Below the pieces are notes generated by a model. The model was not told the origin of the DNA. It worked only from the letters and a program-made list of their open reading frames with translations, and did not search any database. Below are positions 1 to 8,895 of a DNA stretch of 64,000 nucleotides, one piece after another (the stretch's first letter is position 1; every line of letters begins with the position of its first letter). The stretch spans positions 186,001 to 250,000 of the forward strand of contig JAWKQE010000003.1 of the NCBI GenBank assembly GCA_041390305.1, read 5' to 3'. This DNA comes from JACKCR01 sp041390305. Its GTDB lineage: Bacteria > Eisenbacteria > RBG-16-71-46 > CAIMUX01. A program made the position numbers and the translations under genes.

Positions 1-360
1 CGCGCCGAGTTCGTTTCTCTGCGTCCCGCCGACGGCGAGGAGCGGCTCGGCGTCCGCTCCTGCTCGGCGGTGTCGGACGGCGCCTCTCGAAGCATGTACG
101 GTTCTTTCGAGGCCGGAGAGATCGCCTGCGTCGCCGAGGCGGGGCTGGTGCTGGGCGAGTGGATCGTCCGCGGAACGGTGTGGCTGCGTGATGAGGTGGA
201 GGCCGGTCGGATCGAATGGGTTACCCAGGACCACGTGATCGCTTCGTGTGAGATTCGCGATGGCGAACCGTTCCGACTCGAGGAGGTGTCTGCCTCTCCC
301 TGGCATCTCGAACTGACTTGTGGAGCGCGCACCTATCGCCTCGAAGATCTCGGGCGGTAG
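1..360 (+). CDS. C-terminal part of an anti-sigma-like protein with a regulatory-like beta domain (5' end outside window)
   Basis: The frame is open from base 1 to a TAG at 358-360, so the gene begins outside the window. About 119 residues are visible. The last 35 (FRLEEVSASPW ... RLEDLGR) align by eye with the C-terminus of the zinc-finger protein at 34632-35337 (FRFEKLDL-PPFRLELQIGDD). Both precede a TPR-CHAT gene. The segment looks like the all-beta carboxypeptidase-regulatory-like fold seen beside some ECF sigma factors; that fold assignment is by eye. Its stop lies 4 bases before the next start codon, so the two genes are almost certainly co-transcribed. I infer that an ECF sigma gene lies just to the left of the window. 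The missing N-terminus should carry the Hx3Cx2C motif if the homology holds. Confidence 0.6.
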   Translation, partial: RAEFVSLRPADGEERLGVRSCSAVSDGASRSMYGSFEAGEIACVAEAGLVLGEWIVRGTVWLRDEVEAGRIEWVTQDHVIASCEIRDGEPFRLEEVSASPWHLELTCGARTYRLEDLGR

Positions 361-364
361 AGGA

Positions 365-3116
365 ATGCCACCGCGAAGCGGCTCGATCCGGCCGGATGAC
401 CTCCGTGCGTCGATCGATCGACTGATGCAGGTGGGAGCCACTCCGAGTCTCCTCACGGAATGGTCGGGGAACGATTCCGAGGAGAACTTCACACAGCTCT
501 ATCAGGCATTGATGAGCTACTGCCGCGTCGATCCCCTGCGGGCGGTGGAAGCGGTCCGGCACGCGAGGAGCGCGCTCGAGGGGACGTCCGTCCCGCGAGA
601 CGCGGCGCTCTCCCGACTCCAGGGCCATGCTCTCGTTTCCGCGGGACAGCCCGCTCTGGCGACGACTCACTATGAACGCGCCGCGGACCTCTACCATGCG
701 GCGGGCTCCCAGAGCGAAGAGGCGCGGACGACGATCGGTTGGTCCTACGCCCTCTCTCTCGCCGGACGTCCGAGCGAGGTCGAGAAGGTCGCGAGACGAG
801 GGAGACGTCTGCTCGGTTCCGCCGACTGGGTCTCCCGGGCACGTTTGGACTTCAACGTCGCCGGCGCCTGGCAGCTGGTCGGCAAGCTCGAGCGCGCGAG
901 CGTTGCGTTCGAAACGGCCCGCCGCGAGTTCCTCGAGGCGGGACTCTCCGCCGACGCCGGGCTCGCCGCCCACAATCTCGGTGTCCTCGCACTCATGTCC
1001 GGCCATAGTGAGGACGCGATCCGGCACTGTCGGAACGCGGTGGAGCTCTTCACCGATCTCGCGGGCACCGTCTATCCGCTCTACAGCCGCACGATCGTGG
1101 CTGCGGCCGAACTCACGCAGGGACGGTGGAACGAGGCGATCGAGTCGATCGAGGCGCTCCGCACGGGAGTTCGAGGCGCGAGGGGACGCATGGGTGGCTC
1201 CACCAGAGGTCAGCGACCGCGTGTTCGCATCCTCGGCGCGGTGGAGGCAGCGACGCCGGAGGCGGAGGAGGCCGTCCGCGTCTTCGGGGAGGCCTTCACC
1301 GAGGTCGACGCAGCCCACGCGGCGCTCCTCCACGGTCGACTTCTCGCGATCCAAGGGCGTCCGCAAGCCGCATTCCAGAGGATCGAGCTTGCGCGGCGTC
1401 ACTTCGAGGCCCGGGGGAACCGTTGGCAGTCGAGTCTGACCGAACTGAGAGCGGCCAAGGTGCTCCTCGGTCGGGGATACGAACGAGGCGGCGGAGCGCG
1501 TGGGAGAACTGTGCAGCCCTATCTCGTGCGGAGGGACCCGAACGGCGGCGGGGCGATCGCCCGCGCCGTGTTGGCGGAAGTCCATCTCGAGTCCAGACGC
1601 TGGAACCGCGCTTCGACTCGCCCTGCGCGCACACGCCGACGCGAAGAAGTATCCGGCGAAGCTCGAGCGTCCTTCCTCGCGCTGATCAGCCCGCGCGCAC
1701 GAAGCCCGGAAGGAGACGGCGGATGCCGTCCGCTGGGCGCGGCGCGCCGTGCGGGAACTCGAGCAGGTGCTCCTCCGGTTCGGGAACGCGGCAAGCCCGG
1801 ATCCTGGTCGGCGGCGCGCGAGAGCCTGTTCGATGGGGGCGCCATCGACATCGTCCCCCGTTCCGGTGTACGGAACGCGAGCGTATCGCGGTCGATCTGC
1901 TCTCACGGCGCGGTCACCGAATCTGATCGAGGATCTTCTCCAGGACAGAGTCCGACTCCCTCCAGCCGGACACGCGCGCGGCCATCGTGGCGGCTCCGGC
2001 GACGAGATCCTGAATGCGGCGACGTCGGACGACACTTTGGACACCTGATCGCGTGCCCTCCAGAACGAGATGTCCCGGCTCGACCGAGACTCGGCAAAAC
2101 TGTCGTCGGCCGCCGTCTTTGGTCCGGCGCGCCATGAAGGACGTTCCCTCGTGGACTGGAGCCGAAAGCTCCGGGACGCGACGTCGTCCTCTACGACCGT
2201 GACGCCCTGGGACAGTGGCGCGCGTTTCTCGTGCAGCAGGACGCGAAGGTGCGCCACGTTCCCCTTCCCGATGGCTGCGAACGCGATCCAGAACCGTGGT
2301 TCTTCCTCGCCTCCTCTTCGAGACGGCGAGCCGGGCCCTGCGGGAGGCCGACAGGACTTCCTCGCCCGTACGTTGGACGAGAGCCTCACTCACATGGAGC
2401 GGCTCAGGGTCCGCGCTCTGGGATCCGATTCCGTGGACGAGCGAGCGCGTCGTCGTCGTTCCGTCTCAGGAACTCCACGCCGTGCCGCTGGAGAGCCTCG
2501 CCTCGGGGTCCGAGAGGGAGGTGTCACGCCTGCCTGGCCCTTCTCGATCCGGGTAGCCGCGACGCGCTTCGCAGGTGAAGTGCTCTCCTCCTCGCGGGCC
2601 CCGAGGAAGACATGGTGCGGGAAACGCGCGACATCGCGCGAAGATACTCGCGAAGGGGTGGATTCGACGAGACGTGGCAAAACGCCTGCCGGATGTCCAG
2701 GGGTGCCGCCGGGGGCGATGCGCGTACTCCACATTGCGGCCCACGGAGTCTTTCACCCGTTGGGTTGGCCTTCCGGCATTCAGCTCTCTGACGGCTGGTT
2801 CGGGTTCGAGCAGCCGAAAGCGAACACCTGACCCTGGAGCGCCTATACATCTGACCAGCTGTGAGTCCGGGAGTGGGGCGGATGCCCGGTTCGGAGATCG
2901 AAGGCTGGACCACAGCAGCCCTGCCGCGGGTGCGCGAGGTCGTGCTCGCGGCATGGCGGATCGATGGCGACGCCGCCCGCCGTTTCGCGACCCGCTTCTA
3001 CGAGGAAGTGGTGTCAGGGCGACTCCGCTGCTGCGGCCGCGTGCAGGGCGCGCGAAGCCTACGGGCGGAACTCCCTCAATTCGTACTACTGGTCTCCGTT
3101 CCTCGTCGTCGGCTAG
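365..3116 (+). CDS. TPR-CHAT caspase-like protease (reading frame interrupted several times)
   Basis: The ATG at 365 follows AGG directly after the upstream stop. Residues 1-300 are TPR-like helical repeats (for example the runs at 640-1130). The CHAT peptidase domain follows in pieces in different frames: VVVPSQELHAVPLESL near 2450-2510, LHIAAHG near 2720 with the catalytic His, LTLERLY near 2830, LTSCESG near 2860 with the catalytic Cys, EGWTTAAL and EVVLAAWRIDGDAARRF near 2900-2990, and a closing SYYWSPFLVVG before TAG at 3114. At least four frameshifts between about 1200 and 3080 are needed to join them. The His/Cys dyad and closing motif survive, so the breaks may be sequencing indels rather than decay. 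CHAT proteins are caspase-clan cysteine proteases; the TPR part is normally a sensor or substrate platform. The target is unknown; the upstream anti-sigma-like protein is the obvious candidate (inference). Confidence 0.72.
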
Positions 3117-3205
3117 TTGCGGACCTTTGGCGCGAGCGAGATCCGACCACGTTCCCATTCGTGAACCGTATGCGGTCCGATGCGCTGATCGGGTCCAGCT
3201 GCGCG

Positions 3206-3623
3206 CTACGCGACGGTCTCTTCCACTCTCAACGCGAGGCGGTGATCCGAGAACGGCTTCTCGAAGTAGTCGATCGCGCCGTGCCGCATGGCGGCCACCG
3301 CGAGGGTGACGTCGTACCCTTCGCCGAGTGCGATCACGGGCAGCTCCGGGTCCGCCCTCCTGGAGGCGATCGAGGAGGTCGAGACCGCTCATGCCCGGGA
3401 GGTTGAGGTCGAGGATGAGACAGGCCTGGGGCCGGAGCCGGTGCTGGCCGAGGAATGACTCCGCATCCGGGAACGACTTCGCGGCATATCCCAGTCCGGA
3501 CACGAGCCCTTGCAGACTCGACCGCATCGAGCGACTCCCGCTCACGATGTACACCGTCGGCAGTGCCGAAACGGAGTCGGAGGGCTGTCTACCCGGCCCG
3601 GGGCCGAGTTCCCGGATGGTCAT
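3206..3623 (-). CDS. Stand-alone response-regulator receiver domain with altered acidic pocket (one frameshift)
   Basis: About 139 residues forming one receiver domain of the FixJ type. The ATG at 3623 gives MTIRELGPG and then TVYIVSGSRSMRSSLQGLV. In a normal receiver the same place reads V-D-D-D; here it is V-S-G-S, so the Mg2+-binding acidic pair is absent. The phosphoacceptor region LILDLNLPGMSGLDLLDRL is kept, as are the switch and lysine regions (AAMRHGAIDYFEKPFS) after a one-base frameshift near 3360. The stop is TAG at 3206-3208, and no output domain follows. It lies downstream of the FixJ-like gene on the same strand. It converges with the TPR-CHAT gene, leaving 89 bases between the two stop codons. 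It may be an atypical, phosphorylation-independent receiver or a decayed paralogue of FixJ. Confidence 0.6.
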
Positions 3624-3971
3624 TGCATGCCCGAATGGAGTTGTGGCGTTGTCATAGTCCCTGGAGTCGGGGAAACTTTCGCCTCCGGTACACCTTGATG
3701 TGCTGAAGAGTACGGCCCGCTCCGCAGCCGTCGCCATTAGGACAAACCCGTACCGATACTCACGATAGCTACTGGGAAGCGGAGGGGGAGCGCCGCAAGG
3801 CGTTGTCGGCCAAGGCCTGATGGGGCCGGCGAGCCTGACCCGGTGATCGGGTTTGCGCATCCTCACCGCGACTGTGGATTGTACGGATGCGAGGGGGTGC
3901 GGTCCCCAGGTGCAGTGGGCGGGGACCCATGACTTGGCGGAGGCGATGAAGCGAACGGTCGCCGCCCCTGC

Positions 3972-4585
3972 CTACCCTCCTCCTTCGCCCGGAGAGACAT
4001 GCGGACAGGTGGGGAAGGGAGGTGGCGCCGAGCTTCTTCATGACGCGGGATCGCAGGATCTCGATGGTCCGCTCACTGATGCCGAGACGGTGGGCGACCA
4101 CCTTGTTCGGGTGCCCTCGACGATCAGCTCCACCGCTTCGCTCGCGCGGGGTGAGGGCGAGGATCCGGTCCGAGATCTTCCTGCTGCTGCGCCAACGCCT
4201 GGCCGGTTGTCCTCGTCCAGCTTGAGCGAATGCTGGATCCGGTCGAGGAGGGTCTGGTCGCTGAACGGCTTCTGGATGAAGTCGACCGCGCCGTCCTTCA
4301 TCGCCTGGACGGCCATGCTCACGTCACCGTGGCCGGTGATGAAGATCACCGGGGTGATCGCGTGCTTGGCCAGGAGCTCCTTGTGGAGGTCGATCCCGCT
4401 CATCCCGGACATCCGGATGTCGAGCACGAGGCAACCGGCGCGATCGGGGTCGTATGCGTCCAGGTACTCGCGGGCGGACGCATAGTTCTGACCGCCAGTC
4501 CGACGGACTTCATCAGCAGCTGGAGGGCCTTACGAATAGCTTCGTCGTCATCGACCACGAAGACCGTGGGGTCCATCTTGCTCAT
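3972..4585 (-). CDS. fixJ: FixJ-like response regulator, receiver plus LuxR-type DNA-binding domain (frameshifted)
   Basis: The ATG at 4585 overlaps the stop of the upstream kinase gene as ATGA, so the two are translationally coupled. The receiver starts TVFVVDDDEAIRKALQLLMK, has the phosphoacceptor in CLVLDIRMSGMSG, and ends GAVDFIQKPFSDQTLLDRI. The LuxR/FixJ helix-turn-helix follows: LTPREREAVELIVEG in part, then VVAHRLGISERTIEILRSRVMKKLGA. The total is about 204 residues, the usual FixJ length. Frameshifts near 4480 and 4140-4160 break the frame, and another at the extreme C-terminus makes the stop uncertain (best guess TAG at 3972-3974). In known systems FixJ is phosphorylated by the oxygen-sensing kinase FixL and activates cbb3 oxidase and other microaerobic genes. 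The cbb3 locus starts about 4 kb away on the opposite strand. Confidence 0.82.
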
Positions 4586-6083
4586 TCCTCGTCTCCGATC
4601 GTCGCAGGGAGGGTGAAAAAGAATGTCAGTCCCTTGTCAGGGTTTCGCTCGAACCAGAGTGTACCGCCGTGGGCGGTGATGATCGAGCGGCTGATCGAGA
4701 GTCCCATTCCCATTCCCGATTTCTTCGTCGTGAAGAACGGGTCGAAGAGGGTGTTCGCGTCGTTCTCGGAAATGCCCGTGCCGCAATCTCTTACGCTGAC
4801 TTCGAGCTGACCGGCCGCGTTCCGCCGGGTCCGGACCCGGATCACGTCGTCCGGCGAGGCGGTGTCGCGCATGGCGTCCTTGCCGTTCTGGATCAGGTTG
4901 AGGACGACCTGCTGGATCTGGACAGGATCGACTTTCGTTCGGGGAAGGTCCGAGGCGAGGTCCAGCTCGATCGCGAACTCCACGACGTTCGAGTCCGTGT
5001 TCGCGAGCGTCACGATCTCCCGGATGACGTCGTTGAGATGGACCAGCTGACGGTCGCTCTCCCGCTTCCTGACGAAGCTCCCTCAGGCGCCGGATCACCC
5101 TCACCGGCGCGGAGGGCCTGCTGATCTGCTCGAGCGCGTCGCACATGTCTTCCCGCTCGATCCGGTCGTCCTGCATGAGTCGTCGGCAGGCCTGGGAGTA
5201 GGTCGCGATGGCGGTGAGAGGCTGGTTCACTGTGGGCGATGCCCGTCGCCATCTCCGCCATCGTCCTGATCCGGGTGACGTGCGAGTCTTCCCGGTGCTC
5301 GCCGGCCTCTTCGCCGAGACCCGCGGTGCGGTCCACGATCTGAGCATGATCTCGACGGGGATGTCTTTCTGTTCCGGACCGTGGTGCAGTGCACCTGGCC
5401 GATCGACCAGTCGTCGCGTGACTTCCGGAAACCCGGATCTGGAGCATCCGCCGATCCCGCCGTCTCCGCCAGCTCGGCGGATCGCGAGGAGGCACTGCTC
5501 GGTGTCTTCGGGGTGGGTCAGTTGGTCGACCGTGGTGCCGACGAGCCGATGGCGATCGATCCCCCAGAAGTCGACGGCCGCCTCGTTGACCCGGATGATC
5601 CGGCCCGTGAGGTCGCACACCGCCTTGGCGATCGGCGCGTTCTTCCCACCACACGGAGAGCTGTTTCCGGCTCTCCTCGAGCGACGGGATGCTTCGGACC
5701 TGCCTCCGTGATGTCGCGGCAGATCCTGACGAAGTTGATCTCGTTTCCGAGGGTGATCTCGTTGACCGCGAGATCGAGCGGGAACACCGATCCGTCCTTT
5801 CGCCGTCCTGCGACCTCACGACCGATGCCGATGATGCGGGGAGACTTCGACTCGATGCTGGTCGATGTACTGGTCGTGGTCGGTCTGATACGGATCGGGC
5901 ATTGAGTATCGGTGAGATCGCCCTGACCGATCGCTTCCGCCCGCGTGAATCCGAAGATCGACTCCGCTGCGTGGTTGAACTCGAGCATGATGCCCTGACG
6001 ATCGATGACGACGATGCCGTCGACTGCGGCGTCGAGGATCGCCGACAAGGCGAGCGCTGGTCCTCCCGATATCGGTCCTTCAT
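4582..6083 (-). CDS. fixL: FixL-like haem-PAS oxygen-sensor histidine kinase (frameshifted)
   Basis: The ATG at 6083 follows GGAGGTGGG. Order: PAS1 (AILDAAVDGIVVIDRQGIMLEFNHAAESIFGF, then RIIGIGREVAGRRKDGSVFPLDL), a second PAS (GRIIRVNEAAVDFWGI), the H-box region (EMATGIAH then VNQPLTAIATYSQACRRL) and an HATPase domain (QIQQVVLNLIQNGKDAM, DCGTGI, FDPFFTTKKSGMGMGLSI). Repairing a frameshift near 5880 gives MPDPYQTDHDQYIDQHRVEVSP before RIIGIGR. Aligned with Bradyrhizobium FixL this keeps the haem-ligand His (H200) and the O2-contact Arg (R220), while H214 is Arg and R206 is Gln. No transmembrane segment is seen, so a soluble sensor is likely. At least five frameshifts interrupt it. It ends TIGDEE with TGA overlapping the fixJ start. 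The expected role is autophosphorylation when O2 leaves the haem. Confidence 0.8.
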
Positions 6084-6323
6084 CCCACCTCCGTACCTGA
6101 CCTGAGCGGAACCTGGGACTATAGGACAATCGGCACCCGAAGGCATCTCCTGTGGGCTATCCGGTCTCGAAACGGTGGGGACCGTGTCGCGGTGTCGCCT
6201 CGGCGGGCCGACTCGGCGGGCCGACTCTCCTCGCCAGTCATGAGAATGGAGAACGCCCCACGATGTCGCGGGTTCTCGGTCGGGGGCAGGGCTCGGGCCG
6301 CGCTCTTCAGTGGAGGTCGGCGG

Positions 6324-6766
6324 TCAGCCGATGGCTTCGGTGTCTTCCTCGTCGACCTTCTCCCCTGATCGGAGAGGAGGGCGATCAGGATCTCGAGCAT
6401 GTCGTTGGTCGTGATGATCCTGAGCAGCTTCCTCGTCTTCACCCCGACGACGGGGAGGCAGCCGGAACTTCCGGTTGTGGAGAAGGAGTGCGGCTTTCGA
6501 CATCTGCTCGTCCGCGTGGATGCAGATCACGTTCCGGGTCATGACCGCCCGACGGTTCCGAGATCCCGGCGGCCCCTCGTTCCGAAGCGCTGGAAGAGGA
6601 GAGTATCCGATGTCGTGGTCCGAGACCAGCCCACGAGTCGCCCGTGATTGTCCACGACCGGAAGGTGACGGATCTCGTACTCCCGGAAGATCCGGTAGGC
6701 CTCTTGGACCGGCGTATCCGGCCCGATCGTGACCGGGTTCCGCGTCATCCAGTCTCGCACCAGCAT
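6324..6766 (-). CDS. CBS-domain-pair protein (frameshifted)
   Basis: The ATG at 6766 has the site AGGAGG seven bases upstream. The protein opens MLVRDWMTRNPVTIGPDTPVQEAYRIFREYEIRHLPVVDN, a classic first CBS motif. The second begins VMTRNVICIHADEQMSKAALLLHNRKF and ends KTRKLLRIITTNDMLEILIALLS; the gene closes EKVDEEDTEAIG. Frameshifts near 6620 and 6460 separate the pieces; repaired length is about 147 residues. CBS pairs bind adenosyl ligands and often act as energy sensors. There is no other domain. It lies 21 bases downstream of a tandem universal stress protein and upstream of fixL on the same strand. That arrangement suggests a stress or low-oxygen operon, with the effector unknown. Confidence 0.8.
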
Positions 6767-6787
6767 CGAAAACCTCCTAGCATCGAC

Positions 6788-7634
6788 TTACGCCGCGACC
6801 TGTGGCCCGCAGAGAAGGGCTACGCGGTCTACGCTCAGGATCCGGTGGCCGCCGCGTGACCCGAACAGCTGCGAGATCCTGCCATGTCCGAATGCGCCCA
6901 TTGCGAGGATGCGGGCGTCCCAGCGAGTCGCCTCTTCGAGGATGATCTCGGCGGGCGAGCCCATCCGTCGCTCCAACTCCGCGGTCAGCTCGTGGGACTC
7001 CAGATAGGAGTTCGCCTTTCCGAGCAGGTCGTACCCTTCCCTTCTCTTCCGCGACGACCACGACTCGAATCGCCGCGTCGTGGACTTTCGCCAGTCAAAG
7101 CGGCGGTGGTCAGCGCGCGGTGCGAGACGACGCTCCCGTCGTACGCGACCAGGATCCGATTGCCGACCTCGCCGCCCGGCGGTACGACCAGGACGGGGCA
7201 GCAGGCCTGGCGCGTCACCGACTCGACGTGGTCGCCGAGAGGCGCCTCCTGCTCACCATCCGAGGCGCCTGACTTGCCCAGGACGAGCAGGTCGTGCGCT
7301 CTGATTCTTCCACCAAGACATCCGTCACACTACCGCGCTCTACCTGAAAACTTCGCGGATGCGGAAGTCGGAGATGAGCTTCAGGAAGCGGCGCCCAGTT
7401 CGCGCTCCTCGTGGAACTTCGCTTCCAGCTCGCGGCTCGCATTCGGGTCCATCGGAATCGGGCCCTCGGGCGGCAGGGAAACGGCGCCGATGAGGAGGCG
7501 CGGAGCAGATCCGTGTCTTCGACATAGACGGCACGCAGCGGAGTGTCATGGACGATGGCGAGTTGCAGTGCGATCTCGGTGACGTCGTCGAGGAGTGACC
7601 CGGGTTCCATTCCGACAGCGATGCTCTCGATCAT
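6788..7634 (-). CDS. Tandem-domain universal stress protein (frameshifted)
   Basis: The ATG at 7634 is preceded by AAAGGAGG, an almost ideal ribosome site. Domain 1 starts MIESIAVGMEPGSLLDDVTEIALQLA and includes LRAVYVED and GSVTDVLVEES. Domain 2 starts PGGEVGNRILVAYDGSVVSHRAL and ends SPAEIILEEATRWDARILAMGAFGHGRISQLFGS, which carries the Usp nucleotide-loop type G-x2-G-x-G/R-S motif. Repaired length is about 280 residues, the usual size for a double UspA protein. Three or more frameshifts lie between about 7000 and 7500. It is the first gene of the minus-strand run with the CBS protein and fixLJ. Universal stress proteins bind ATP and are commonly induced under anoxia or starvation; a link to the FixLJ regulon is inferred only from position. 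Confidence 0.8.
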
Positions 7635-8134
7635 CGGGGTCCTCCTTTCGATGGCCGGTTGGTGCTGCTATGGCTGGGAGCCTGGTCATTGAACTCACCG
7701 GCCCTATGGAGAGAATAGTTCGCGGATGTCGCGACCGGAGTTGCGGAATCCCCCTACCTGTTGCCTCGCCGGCCAAGCCGGCGTCTTTCCCCCCGGATAG
7801 AACCAAGCGCCGATCCGGTGGGAGGGCAAATACGGGGTTTCCGAAGCGGACGTCCGGCGCGCCGAACTATTAGTCTCGCGGGTGATTCGCTTAGACACTT
7901 TCTGAACGTCGGGGCGGCGACGGGGAGTCTTGGACTTCCTCGTCGTGACAACTAGTGGTCATTGGGCGGTCCGACAGCTTCCGACTCCCGACTGGGAGCG
8001 GGGCCTGTTCGGTGGATCGTTTGGTGGTGTATCCCACTCCAACGGGTGGTAGGTTCACGCCGTCTTGGGCCGGTACGCGAGCAGGCTGGCCAGGCGTCCC
8101 CGCTTGGGGTGATACGAGGGCGCGAGAGACCTTC
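7635..8134. other. Divergent intergenic region between stress/fixLJ operon and cbb3 locus
   Basis: About 500 bases without a supported gene. It should hold the promoters for both the minus-strand stress-protein operon and the plus-strand cbb3 locus. I searched for an FNR/FixK-type box (TTGAT-N4-ATCAA) and found no convincing match. The interval contains an AT-richer patch around 7860-7960 that could be a promoter region, but no -35/-10 pair is clear. Confidence 0.5.
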
Positions 8135-8887
8135 ATGCTACTTGAGTCTTGTTGCGGTTCGATGACCACGGCCCAGAGCTCGGTCGAGCTCGCCGTCGTG
8201 TTCTCGACTGGGCTGATGATCTCGGTCGGGCATTGCGTCGGCATGTGCGGACCGATCGCGGCTGCCTATTCCGCGGCCCAGAACGGCCTCGGCCGGATCG
8301 GATTCGGTGGCGCGCTCCTCACCTACCATCTCGGGCGGGTCGTGACGTACACCGGGCTCGGTGCCGCCTTCGGACTCCTCGGTTCGACCTTGGGCTGGAG
8401 CCGGTTCGGAACGGCCGCACAGGGCGGGATCTCCCTCTTTGCCGGTGCCCTCATGGTCGCGCTCGCTCTCGGACTACTCGGCTGGATTCCCACGGACCGA
8501 CTGCTCGAACGGGGCGGTCTCGGCGGAAAGGTCGTGTGTGGTGCGAGCCGGCTCCTCCGTACCCGATCCCACGCGGGACGATTCGGCCTCGGACTCCTCA
8601 ACGGACTGTTGCCTTGTGGCCCCGTCTACGCCATGGCCCTCGCGGCCGCCGGGACCGGCAGCGTCAGCCGGGGTGCGCTCGTGATGTTCCTGTTCGGGGT
8701 CGCCACGATTCCCGCGCTCTTCGCGGTCGGCCTCGGATCCTCGTGGTTCGCTCCGAGAGTCCGGCAGCGGCTCTACCACGCCGGCGCCGTCCTCGTCATG
8801 TTCCTCGGTGTCCAGCTCGCACTACGCGGTACGGCCGCGATCGGCCTTCTTCCCCACCTTCGCTTCGGCGAACTGGTGATCTTCTAG
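8135..8887 (+). CDS. SafE/DsbD-like membrane protein of the cbb3 locus (sulfite exporter TauE/SafE family)
   Basis: A protein of 250 residues with about six hydrophobic helices. The first helix holds the family motif GHCVGMCGPI (starting about residue 31), and the later repeat carries GLLNGLLPCGPVYAMALAA, the paired C-G-P signatures of the SafE/DsbD_2 group. Members of this group lie almost always next to ccoI/ccoS and are thought to help copper delivery or redox maturation of cbb3 oxidase. The start at 8135 is chosen because the ATG at 8162 would leave a very short lead into helix 1; neither has a strong ribosome site. It ends 8 bases before the copper ATPase gene, so the two are co-transcribed. 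The reading frame is intact. Confidence 0.82.
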   Translation: MLLESCCGSMTTAQSSVELAVVFSTGLMISVGHCVGMCGPIAAAYSAAQNGLGRIGFGGALLTYHLGRVVTYTGLGAAFGLLGSTLGWSRFGTAAQGGISLFAGALMVALALGLLGWIPTDRLLERGGLGGKVVCGASRLLRTRSHAGRFGLGLLNGLLPCGPVYAMALAAAGTGSVSRGALVMFLFGVATIPALFAVGLGSSWFAPRVRQRLYHAGAVLVMFLGVQLALRGTAAIGLLPHLRFGELVIF

Positions 8888-8895
8888 GGGCCCGG

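Noticed and set aside
221..2389. A 722-codon open frame on the minus strand opposite the first TPR-CHAT gene
   Set aside because: It is antisense to clear TPR/CHAT motifs, is rich in Arg/Pro/Ser and shows no domain; long antisense frames are common at this GC content.
7635..8134. FNR/FixK box between the fixLJ operon and the cbb3 locus
   Set aside because: No TTGAT-N4-ATCAA or close variant was found by eye.
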